Positions 7,702 through 13,702 of a stretch of 15,312 bases of DNA are shown in pieces. Numbering within the stretch: position 1 is the first letter of the stretch; each line of letters opens with the position of its first letter. Where the stretch lies: NCBI GenBank assembly GCA_964434575.1, contig CAYSWB010000029.1, positions 1 to 15,312 of the forward strand. The letters run 5' to 3'. The translations under genes and the position numbers were made by a program. Below the pieces are notes generated by a model. That model searched no databases, had not been told where the DNA came from, and saw only the letters and a list, made by a program, of their open reading frames with translations. Source of the stretch: DAORHV01 sp964434575. GTDB taxonomy: Bacteria > Patescibacteriota > Gracilibacteria > Peribacterales > Peribacteraceae.

Positions 7702-7794
7702 GAGTCAGGGGAAACAGGGGATGCAGAGAAGCAGGTGAAACCTATGCTTCAGTCAAAACAAGCCATCTTCTGACTCTTCTGTTTCCCCTGACTC
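7702..7794. terminator. 16-bp inverted repeat downstream of glmS
   Basis: GAGTCAGGGGAAACAG (7702-7717) and CTGTTTCCCCTGACTC (7779-7794) are exact reverse complements separated by 61 bases. The structure begins ten bases beyond the glmS stop and ends before the promoter of the next minus-strand gene, so it may end glmS transcription. It shares the words CAGGGGAAACAG and CTGACTCTTCTGTTTCC with the element at 5998-6065, suggesting a small family of intergenic repeats. Confidence 0.6.
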
Positions 7795-7804
7795 GCCTGA
7801 ATCC

Positions 7805-9580
7805 CTATTTCACCGTCACGCTCTTCGCCAGGTTCCGCGGCATGTCCGGGTCCTTGCCGCGCAGCACGGCCAGGAAGTAGGCCAGGATCTGCACCGGGAT
7901 GACGTTCACGATCGGCTGAGCGGGTCCGGCGTCCGGCACCTTGATCCACAGGTCGAAGACCTCGTTCTTTTCCGGCGCGACGCCGATGATGTACGCGCCG
8001 CGTGCCTTGAGCTCCATGATGTTGCTGATCATGTCTTTGGTGAACTCGTCCTTGCCCATGAGCGCGATGCACGGCGTGCCTTTCTCGATGAGCGCGATGG
8101 GTCCGTGCTTCAGCTCGCCGGCGGCGAAGCCCTCAGCGTGGATGTAGCTGACTTCCTGGATCTTGATCGCGCTTTCCAGGGCCATCGGGTAGTTCCAACC
8201 TTTGCCGATGATGTACATGTTGTTGTGGTTGTACACCTTGGCGGCGATGGACCGGATGTGCGAGATGTAGCGCGGGTTGAGCATATCGTTGATCTGACCG
8301 CCGGTTTCCATCAGGAGCGTGCGTCCTTCATGCAGCTTTCCGCAGACGGCGTGGGCGACCAGCAGCAGCACGGCCATCTGGCCGGTGGCGGCTTTGGTCG
8401 AGGCCACGGCGCGCTCCGGCCCGGCGTTGATCAGCAGCGTGTAGTCGGCCAGACGCGAGACCGAAGATCCTTCGGAGTTCACGATCGCCAGCACCTTGGA
8501 GCCGGCAGCCTTGGCGACCTTCATGGCCTCCAGAACGTCGGCGGTTTCACCACTCTGGCTCACCACGATGATCAGGCTTTCGGGCTTCAGGAAGTGATGG
8601 AAGATGGGGAACTCGCTGGCCGGCGTGACGTTCACGTGGCGCTTGGCGACCACCGAGAAGAAGTAGTCGGCGGCCATGCACATCTTGTGGGCGGTGCCGC
8701 ATGCGGTGAGGATGCAGCCAAGGCAGTTCTGGATCGCGTCGGCGACGGTCTGGATCTCCTCGTCGTCCTGGTGGACGGCGCGCTGGATGCTTTCTTTCTG
8801 GTCCATGATCTCCTTCATCATGAAGTGCTCGTAGTCGCCCTTCTCCACGTCTTTCACCTCCCAGTCGATCTTCACCTTGCGCTTCTTGCGCTCCTCGCCG
8901 GTCGCGATGTCCTGGAAGTGGATGCCGTCGTCGTCTGCCCACACCATCTCGCCGTCATCCAGATACTGCACGGTGCGCGTGTATTCCAGGAACGCCGGGA
9001 TGTCGGACGCGACGAAGAACTCGTTGCCCTTGCCCACGCCGACGATGAGCGGTGAACCGGTGCGGGCGGCGGCCAGCATGCGCGTGTCCTTCTCGAACGC
9101 GAGGATGGCGTAGCGGCCGTGGAAGCGCTTGCAGGCTGCGCGCAGCGCCTCGCTCAGCGTCAGGCCCTCCTTCATAAAGTCCTCGATGAGGTGGGGGATG
9201 ACCTCGGTGTCGGTCTCGGACGCGAACACGTGGCCCTTGGCGCCCAGCTCTGCGCGCAGTTCCTGATAGTTCTCGATGATGCCGTTGTGCACGACCGCCA
9301 CGCGCTTGGTGTCGCCGAAATGCGGATGGGCGTTCTCCTTCGTCACGCCGCCGTGCGTGGCCCAGCGCGAGTGCGCCACGGCCAGCATGCACTCGTCGGC
9401 GAAGTCCTCGTCCTTCACGCCGCTGATCTTGCCGACGTCTTTCTCGACCTTCACCTCATTGCCGACCTGCATGGCCACGCCCCACGAGTCGTACCCGCGG
9501 TACTCCAGATTCTTCAAGCCCTTGATGACGATCGCGCCAGCGTTCTTCTTCGTCCCGATGTATCCGAAGATGCCGCACAT
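7805..9580 (-). CDS. glmS: Glutamine-fructose-6-phosphate aminotransferase (isomerizing)
   Basis: Cytosolic enzyme making glucosamine-6-phosphate from fructose-6-phosphate and glutamine, the entry to UDP-GlcNAc and so to peptidoglycan. The 591-residue length is close to the usual 600-610. The N-terminus MCGIFGYIG exposes Cys2, the glutaminase nucleophile, after Met removal. EYRGYDS (26-32), SRWATHGG (71-78) and HNGIIENY (98-105) belong to the class II amidotransferase domain. Two SIS domains follow, with SQSGETADV (341-349) and HAEGFAAGELKHGPIALIE (481-499), and the C-terminus PRNLAKSVTVK is canonical. The start is fixed by the Cys2 requirement; an open frame continuing upstream to 10573 is not coding. 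No Shine-Dalgarno is seen, only a pyrimidine-rich leader. I see no glmS ribozyme-like leader, and there is little room for one. Confidence 0.97.
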   Translation of the reverse strand: MCGIFGYIGTKKNAGAIVIKGLKNLEYRGYDSWGVAMQVGNEVKVEKDVGKISGVKDEDFADECMLAVAHSRWATHGGVTKENAHPHFGDTKRVAVVHNGIIENYQELRAELGAKGHVFASETDTEVIPHLIEDFMKEGLTLSEALRAACKRFHGRYAILAFEKDTRMLAAARTGSPLIVGVGKGNEFFVASDIPAFLEYTRTVQYLDDGEMVWADDDGIHFQDIATGEERKKRKVKIDWEVKDVEKGDYEHFMMKEIMDQKESIQRAVHQDDEEIQTVADAIQNCLGCILTACGTAHKMCMAADYFFSVVAKRHVNVTPASEFPIFHHFLKPESLIIVVSQSGETADVLEAMKVAKAAGSKVLAIVNSEGSSVSRLADYTLLINAGPERAVASTKAATGQMAVLLLVAHAVCGKLHEGRTLLMETGGQINDMLNPRYISHIRSIAAKVYNHNNMYIIGKGWNYPMALESAIKIQEVSYIHAEGFAAGELKHGPIALIEKGTPCIALMGKDEFTKDMISNIMELKARGAYIIGVAPEKNEVFDLWIKVPDAGPAQPIVNVIPVQILAYFLAVLRGKDPDMPRNLAKSVTVK

Positions 9581-9654
9581 AGGATGGGAGAGGGGAGGGA
9601 AACGGACAAAAGGCGTACCGCGTGAACAAAGCTGTACGTCGGATGACGTCTTCG

Positions 9655-9663
9655 ATGGTAGCA
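9655..9663 (-). promoter_or_regulatory. Candidate extended -10 promoter for glmS
   Basis: On the minus strand TGC followed by TACCAT (hexamer 9660-9655) is an extended -10 element. It predicts a start near 9648 and a leader of about 68 bases before ATG 9580. The same TGCTACC core occurs on the opposite strand before the divergent lipoprotein gene. No convincing -35 is present. Confidence 0.35.
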
Positions 9664-9772
9664 CACTTTCTTTCGTGTCCAGATGATGCGGCTTGCCATG
9701 ATTCCTGACGCGAAACATGCTGGGGACCCAGGGAGGCCGCCGCAAGCTGGACTTTCTCGTGACAGCCGTCCG

Positions 9773-9781
9773 TGCTACCGT
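9773..9781 (+). promoter_or_regulatory. Candidate extended -10 promoter for lipoprotein 1
   Basis: TGC followed by TACCGT (hexamer 9776-9781) suggests a start near 9788 and a leader of about 40 bases ending in the pyrimidine-rich stretch before ATG 9828. It is divergent from the glmS element, about 110 bases away. The -35 region is weak. Confidence 0.35.
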
Positions 9782-9827
9782 TTCGATCCGAAACACGCAT
9801 TCGCGTCCGTATTTCTTCCCCATTCTT

Positions 9828-11342
9828 ATGAAGCGTCTCGCTCTTGGATTGTCCGCAGTTTCCCTGATGCTGCTCGCCGCGTGCGGCGGCTCGAACCTCA
9901 CCGCCCAGCAGGTGCTGGACAAGATGCACGAGCGCATCGTCGCCCGTGTCACCGAGCAAACGGAGAAGTACGCCAATCCGCTGAAGTCCGAGACGTCCAC
10001 CGACGTCACGGTGGAGACCCAGCCCATCGCCAACATCTTCCCGGGCAGCCTGAACGCCAAACTGAAAGCCAAGCAGGCGGCCGACCTCACCGACGCCAAG
10101 AAGATCAAGTTCGACGCGTCCGCCGACTTAGACCTCACCGCGTCCGCCCCGGCCGAAATGTTCGGTCTGCCCGGACAGGCCATGCAGCAGGCCAGCGCCG
10201 CGCTGGTCGCCAACGTGCGCAGCGTGAACGCCAAGATGTTCGTGAACATCGCCGAGGTGGTGGTGAAGCAGCCCGGCAAGAGCGAGGTGAAACTGGACGC
10301 CAAGGTCGCGTCGGCCTGGTACATGGCCACGTTCGAGGAAATCAACGAGCTGCTGGCCGAAAACTCCGAGGACGGCACGCCGGCCATCACGGTCGAGCAG
10401 ATTTTGGAGCGCTCCGTCTCCCAGTACAGCAACTCGGCCGCCGACATCCAGGATCTCACCAAGAAGGTGCGCTTCTGGAACGCCATGGAGCTGTTGCCCG
10501 AGGAGAAGGGCATGCTCCGTGTCCGCGTGGAGACCGACAAACAGAAGCTCGCCGCCAGCCTGGAGGCGATCATGGACTACATCGTCAAACAGAACGACCC
10601 GGCCGGCGTGAACGCCGAGATGACCGCCCAGATGGAACAAGCCAAGGCCGACATGCGCGCCGACATCGAGAAGATGGGCAGCCTCAACGGCGTGGTGTGG
10701 ATCGACAAGGACACCTTCGACCCGCGCGGCTTCGTCGGCCAGCTGGCCGAGACCGACGGCACGGTCACCATGGACATCGATATGCTCATGGAAAAGAACG
10801 GCGACGCCCACGTGACCCTCAAGAATCCGGCCGACCCGTCCGAGAACCTCGACTTCCAGAAGAAGGGTGACGCGTTCACGCTCGTCGCCGAAGGCGAGAA
10901 AGTCGCGGAGGGAACGATCACCGCCAAGAAGTTCACCATGACCGTCTACAACCAGCCCGCGCTCATGGGCGAAGGCATGGAAATGGACCCGGAGATGGCT
11001 CCGCCGGCAGGCACCCCGCCGCCGACGCTGCTCAGCATGGATTTCGACATCCAGAAGGCAACCGAGGACGCCCTGGAAATGACGGGCAAGATCATGATCC
11101 CGGCCGGCGCGTCGGAGATCACGGTCGACAAGTTCTCGCTCGTCTTTGGCAACTCGTACAAGAACATGAAGCTGGACATGGCCGTCCGCGCCACGTTCCT
11201 CGGCAGCCCGGCTGTCTCGATGAAGGTCGTCTCCGAGCGCAAGGAAGTGTCCGACGTGAAGGTGGACGAGCCGTCCGTCGCCAAGCCGTTCGAGGCGATG
11301 ATGGAAGACTTCACCCCGCTCATCGAAGCCGTCTCCCAGTAA
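9828..11342 (+). CDS. Predicted lipoprotein 1, unknown function
   Basis: A 504-residue exported protein. MKRLALGLSAVSLMLLAAC is a clear type II signal peptide: basic start, hydrophobic core and lipobox LAAC with Cys19 as the lipidation site. The mature part alternates short beta-like segments with acidic, Lys-rich helices and has no transmembrane span. The pattern vaguely recalls LolA/LppX-type lipid-binding lipoproteins, but I see no diagnostic motif. A Met/Pro-rich loop (about 373-391) interrupts the C-terminal half. ATG 9828 is chosen because it begins the signal peptide; the frame opens earlier at 9717 with unrelated sequence. The leader is pyrimidine-rich without Shine-Dalgarno. It diverges from glmS and is followed by rpsT. 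Confidence 0.82.
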   Translation: MKRLALGLSAVSLMLLAACGGSNLTAQQVLDKMHERIVARVTEQTEKYANPLKSETSTDVTVETQPIANIFPGSLNAKLKAKQAADLTDAKKIKFDASADLDLTASAPAEMFGLPGQAMQQASAALVANVRSVNAKMFVNIAEVVVKQPGKSEVKLDAKVASAWYMATFEEINELLAENSEDGTPAITVEQILERSVSQYSNSAADIQDLTKKVRFWNAMELLPEEKGMLRVRVETDKQKLAASLEAIMDYIVKQNDPAGVNAEMTAQMEQAKADMRADIEKMGSLNGVVWIDKDTFDPRGFVGQLAETDGTVTMDIDMLMEKNGDAHVTLKNPADPSENLDFQKKGDAFTLVAEGEKVAEGTITAKKFTMTVYNQPALMGEGMEMDPEMAPPAGTPPPTLLSMDFDIQKATEDALEMTGKIMIPAGASEITVDKFSLVFGNSYKNMKLDMAVRATFLGSPAVSMKVVSERKEVSDVKVDEPSVAKPFEAMMEDFTPLIEAVSQ

Positions 11343-11352
11343 TACGGCCCTC

Positions 11353-11375
11353 CGGCGGGGTTTGACTTCCCGCCG
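11353..11375 (+). terminator. GC-rich hairpin after lipoprotein 1
   Basis: CGGCGGG (11353-11359) pairs with CCCGCCG (11369-11375) around a nine-base loop, 10 bases after the lipoprotein stop. Only a short pyrimidine stretch follows, so it is a weak terminator candidate. The -35 box of the rpsT promoter lies within its loop. Confidence 0.4.
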
Positions 11376-11390
11376 CCGTTTCCCTACCCT
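11362..11390 (+). promoter_or_regulatory. rpsT promoter
   Basis: TTGACT (11362-11367), exactly 17 bases, then TACCCT (11385-11390). The -35 matches the sigma-70 consensus at five of six positions and the -10 fits TAnnnT. The predicted start near 11397 gives a leader of about 33 bases that is rich in C and T. Confidence 0.55.
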
Positions 11391-11429
11391 TTGCAAGCTC
11401 TCTACCCCGATTTCTTCTTCCTTTAGGTC

Positions 11430-11690
11430 ATGCCGATCATCCAGTCCGCCATCAAGCACGCCCGCCAGTCCCTGGTGCGCCGCGACCGCCGCGCTCCGGT
11501 GAAGACGCGCATGAAGACGCTCATCCGCAAGACGAGCGACCTGGCCAAAGCCGGCAAGTCCGCCGAGGCCGAGAAGTCGATGTCGCAGGCGTTCAAGGCC
11601 ATCGACATGGCCGCCAAGCGCAACCTCATCCACTGGAAGAACGCCGCGCGCAAGAAGTCCAACCTGGCGAAGTTGTTCAAGAAGAAGTAG
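11430..11690 (+). CDS. rpsT: 30S ribosomal protein bS20
   Basis: An 86-residue, very basic protein matching bS20, which binds 16S rRNA near the foot of the small subunit and acts in early assembly. The N-terminal MPIIQSAIKHARQSLVRRDRR corresponds to the family's start (typically MANIKSAKKRxRQ), and the C-terminal half contains IDMAAKRNLIHWKNAARKKS, the family's conserved C-terminal signature. Length is standard. No Shine-Dalgarno is seen; the leader is almost all pyrimidine. Its own promoter lies in the gap after lipoprotein 1, and a strong terminator follows within 32 bases, so it looks like a single-gene transcript. Confidence 0.95.
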   Translation: MPIIQSAIKHARQSLVRRDRRAPVKTRMKTLIRKTSDLAKAGKSAEAEKSMSQAFKAIDMAAKRNLIHWKNAARKKSNLAKLFKKK

Positions 11691-11695
11691 GGCGA

Positions 11696-11781
11696 CAAAG
11701 ACGACAACGATTTCAAAGAAGACAAGGGCCGCATGGTCCTTGTTTTTTTGTGTCCGGCCACTTCAATCGTTGTCGTCTTTG
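11696..11781 (+). terminator. Rho-independent terminator nested in a 17-bp inverted repeat
   Basis: The inner hairpin ACAAGGGCC (11722-11730), loop GCAT, GGTCCTTGT (11735-11743), with one G-U pair, runs into seven T residues: a textbook intrinsic terminator for rpsT. It is enclosed by perfect outer arms CAAAGACGACAACGATT (11696-11712) and AATCGTTGTCGTCTTTG (11765-11781), which an ordinary terminator does not need. A short direct repeat TTTGACTTC follows. Confidence 0.88.
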
Positions 11782-11806
11782 ACTTCTTTGACTTCTTCGT
11801 CATCCT
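11779..11806 (+). promoter_or_regulatory. Possible ruvX promoter, leaderless geometry
   Basis: TTGACT (11779-11784), a 16-base spacer and CATCCT (11801-11806) are followed by six bases and then ATG 11813. The -10 is poor, so this is tentative, but the spacing matches the purA and PBP cases and there is no ribosome binding site. Confidence 0.3.
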
Positions 11807-11812
11807 GTCGTC

Positions 11813-12360
11813 ATGGCCCCGCTGCTCGCGCTCGACATCGGCAACAAACGTACCGGCGTGGCGTACGGTGACGATGCCACGGGAATCGTGTTTGCCATGG
11901 ACACCATCCAGCNNNNNNNNNNNNNNNNNNNNNNNNNNNNNNNNNNNNNNNNNNNNNNNNNNNNNNNNNNNNNNNNNNNNNNNNNNNNNNNNNNNNNNNN
12001 NNNNNNNNNNNNGTGGCGTACGGTGACGATGCCACGGGAATCGTGTTTGCCATGGACACCATCCAGCACCGCGGAGCGGGGGAGTTGGTCGAAGCACTCA
12101 GGCCCGTCGTGGACGTCAAGAAAATCACGCGTTTCGCCGTCGGCCTGCCCAGGCTGCCGGGAGGCGACGAAGGCTCCCAGGCAGGCAAAGTGCGCGACGT
12201 TGCAGCTGCACTGGAACAGGCGTTTGGACTGCCTGTAGAGTTCGTAGACGAGCGTTTTACCTCACAGCAGCGCGGCATGAAGACCGACAGCGACGCCCGC
12301 TCGGCGATCGCCATTTTGCAGATCGTTTTAGAGAAGTATAAAAAGGGTGTTGACAAATAG
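11813..12360 (+). CDS. ruvX: RuvX/YqgF family RNase H-fold nuclease, split by a false assembly gap
   Basis: YqgF/RuvX proteins are RNase H-fold nucleases linked to 16S rRNA 5' maturation and annotated as putative Holliday junction resolvases. The reading frame is broken by 100 N, but the 55 bases before the gap (11858-11912) are repeated exactly after it (12013-12067). Collapsing them gives an intact 130-residue protein: LALDIGNKRTGVA with Asp8, VGLPRLPGGDEGSQAG (58-73), VEFVDERFTSQ (90-100) with Glu95, and DARSAIAILQ with Asp109. These are the expected acidic catalytic positions, and length is close to the usual 138. Gap plus repeat is 155 bases, not divisible by three, which explains the apparent frameshift. 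The gene is probably intact in the genome. Its last codons overlap the promoter of the next gene. Confidence 0.9.
11858..12067. other. 100-N scaffold gap flanked by identical 55-bp ends (assembly artefact)
   Basis: Positions 11913-12012 are exactly 100 N, a conventional placeholder for a gap of unknown size. The sequence from 11858 to 11912 equals that from 12013 to 12067 base for base. The simplest reading is two contigs whose ends overlap by 55 bases and were scaffolded instead of merged. Confidence 0.95.
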
Positions 12361-12377
12361 GAAAATAGTTATACTAT
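12350..12377 (+). promoter_or_regulatory. Strong sigma-70-type promoter for the sigma-r4/HARE gene
   Basis: A perfect TTGACA (12350-12355), a 16-base AT-rich spacer and TACTAT (12372-12377), with overlapping TATACT and TATAAG alternatives. It is the best consensus promoter in the window and stands out as an AT-rich island. It overlaps the last codons of ruvX. The start is expected near 12384. Confidence 0.82.
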
Positions 12378-12383
12378 AAGAAC

Positions 12384-12521
12384 CTTTTGGGAGATCCCAA
12401 ATTGTTCTTTAGCCCTTGTCCACGAGAAAAGTTCTGTCCTTGCGGACGGAACGCAGGATGATCTTTATTTCCTGTCAACCTTCTGGTAGAACAAGCTAGT
12501 TTAGTTCCTTCCGCTTCGTCC
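12384..12521 (+). promoter_or_regulatory. Structured 5' leader of the sigma-r4/HARE gene
   Basis: The predicted leader of about 138 bases can form successive hairpins: TTTGGG/CCCAAA (12386-12391, 12396-12401); GTTCTGTCC/GGACGGAAC (12431-12439, 12444-12452) with a TTGC loop and one G-U pair; and CAGGA/TCCTG (12454-12458, 12470-12474). The last 25 bases before ATG are pyrimidine-rich without Shine-Dalgarno. I do not recognise a known riboswitch. It may be a cis-regulatory RNA or an autoregulatory site. Confidence 0.45.
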
Positions 12522-13634
12522 ATGTCTACGACCACTTCCTCTTCGTCCGCGTCGCCGGCCGCCGGCAAGACCCAGATCTCGATTAATCTTCAGGAACTCC
12601 TGAGTGATTTGTTCTTGGTGTTAACGCAGAAGGAGACGGAAGTGATCAAGCGACGTTTCGCCATCGCCGGACACTCCAAGCAGACGCTGGAGAAGATCGG
12701 CAAGCATTTCAACGTCACCCGCGAGCGCATCCGCCAGATCGAGAGCATCGCGCTTTCCAAGCTGCGCCGCACGGTCCGCACGACGAAGCTGAACGAAGTG
12801 AACGAAATGGCGAAGGGCATCCTGCGCGCCCATGGCGGCGTGATGCTGGCGAGCGAACTGATCTCCGCCGTGCTGAAGCGCTTGCCGGGCACCCCGGTCG
12901 TGGACGGCGCCATCCTCCGCCTCTCCTTTAGCATCGACAGCGAGCTCTCCAGCGAGGGTCGCAGCATGACCTGCAAGCCCTTCTGGCGCTTGGCCACCTT
13001 GTCCCAGGACGACATCAACACGATCATCGATCTCGCCGTGAAGTTCCTCAACAAGCGCCACGCTTGCATGAAGAGCGCCGAGCTCGTGTCGTCCATCCAG
13101 TCCATGCCGGCCTTCGAGGGCCGCACGCCGAGCCCGGAGCTGATCCTGTCCTGCCTTTCCATCGACGAGCGTCTCCGTGAGATCTCCGAGGGTTGGGGTC
13201 TGACCGAATGGCGCTTCGTCCGCCCGCGCTCCATCCGCGACAAGGTCGAGATCATCCTCAAGAAGGCCGGTCAGCCGCTGCACTTCATGGAGATCGCAAA
13301 CCGCATCAAGGAAGCCCAGTTCGACCACAAGAACGTCACCGTCCAGGCCGTCCATAACGAGCTCATCCGCTACCCGCAGTTCGTTTTGGTGGGCCGCGGT
13401 CTCTACGCTCTGCGCGAGTGGGGCTACGAGCCGGGCACCGTCGCCGATGTCATCGAGAAGATCCTGAAGGAGAAGGGCGCCCTGTCCAAGAAGCAGATCA
13501 TCGAGGAAGTCTCCAAGCAGCGCACCGTGAAGGTCGGCACCATCTCGCTGAACCTCCAGAAGATGCCGTACTTCGTCCGCGTCGGCCGCGCCGTGTACGA
13601 CTTCGATCCGTCCAAGAAGAAGGGAGCCAAGTAA
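12522..13634 (+). CDS. Sigma-70 region 4 protein fused to HARE-type winged helices
   Basis: A 370-residue predicted transcription factor. After a Ser/Ala-rich start, residues 34-84 form a sigma-70 region 4, the -35-binding helix-turn-helix, including TLEKIGKHFNVTRERIRQIE (55-74). Regions 1-3 are absent, so it cannot melt a -10 box as a normal sigma would. Downstream are two weaker winged-helix-like segments (about 91-158 and 166-232), a clear HARE-HTH (236-302) ending in FVLVGRGLYALREWGY (287-302), and a last winged helix (303-362) ending in VRVGRAVYDF. HARE domains also occur in the Firmicutes RNA polymerase delta subunit, so an RNA polymerase-associated regulator is plausible. Codon use is like its neighbours. 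It has its own strong promoter, structured leader and terminator. Domain assignment is firm; role is inferred. Confidence 0.88.
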   Translation: MSTTTSSSSASPAAGKTQISINLQELLSDLFLVLTQKETEVIKRRFAIAGHSKQTLEKIGKHFNVTRERIRQIESIALSKLRRTVRTTKLNEVNEMAKGILRAHGGVMLASELISAVLKRLPGTPVVDGAILRLSFSIDSELSSEGRSMTCKPFWRLATLSQDDINTIIDLAVKFLNKRHACMKSAELVSSIQSMPAFEGRTPSPELILSCLSIDERLREISEGWGLTEWRFVRPRSIRDKVEIILKKAGQPLHFMEIANRIKEAQFDHKNVTVQAVHNELIRYPQFVLVGRGLYALREWGYEPGTVADVIEKILKEKGALSKKQIIEEVSKQRTVKVGTISLNLQKMPYFVRVGRAVYDFDPSKKKGAK

Positions 13635-13659
13635 TCGGCTCATCCCCTCGATCTCAAAC

Positions 13660-13684
13660 AAGCGGCCGAAAGGCCGCTTTTTTG
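13660..13684 (+). terminator. Rho-independent terminator
   Basis: AAGCGGCC (13660-13667), loop GAAA, GGCCGCTT (13672-13679), followed by a run of T through 13683. A stable GNRA-type tetraloop stem 25 bases after the sigma-r4/HARE stop. The -10 box of the next gene begins four bases after the T-run. Confidence 0.93.
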
Positions 13685-13693
13685 TGCTATACT
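13685..13693 (+). promoter_or_regulatory. Extended -10 promoter for lipoprotein 2
   Basis: TGC plus TATACT (hexamer 13688-13693) is a very good extended -10. ATG 13703 follows after nine bases, so the message would have a 5' leader of about three bases or none. It abuts the preceding terminator, and no Shine-Dalgarno is possible in the remaining space. Confidence 0.65.
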
Positions 13694-13702
13694 TCCCGCC
13701 CC

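Noticed and set aside
9581..9654. glmS ribozyme upstream of glmS
   Set aside because: The predicted leader is only about 70 bases and pyrimidine-rich, and I see no pseudoknot-like arrangement. The ribozyme is larger and mostly found in Firmicutes.
7805..10573. A 922-residue minus-strand open frame including glmS
   Set aside because: Only the part from ATG 9580 is GlmS, whose Cys2 must be N-terminal. The upstream extension overlaps the divergent lipoprotein gene and resembles nothing.
10128..11633. Long minus-strand frame of 501 residues, rich in His, Leu and Gly
   Set aside because: It is antisense to lipoprotein 1 and rpsT. Its odd composition is typical of an antisense reading of GC-rich DNA.
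11858..12067. Genuine tandem repeat or insertion within ruvX
   Set aside because: The exact 100 N run, the perfect identity of the flanks and restoration of a full-length RuvX on collapse point to an assembly artefact.
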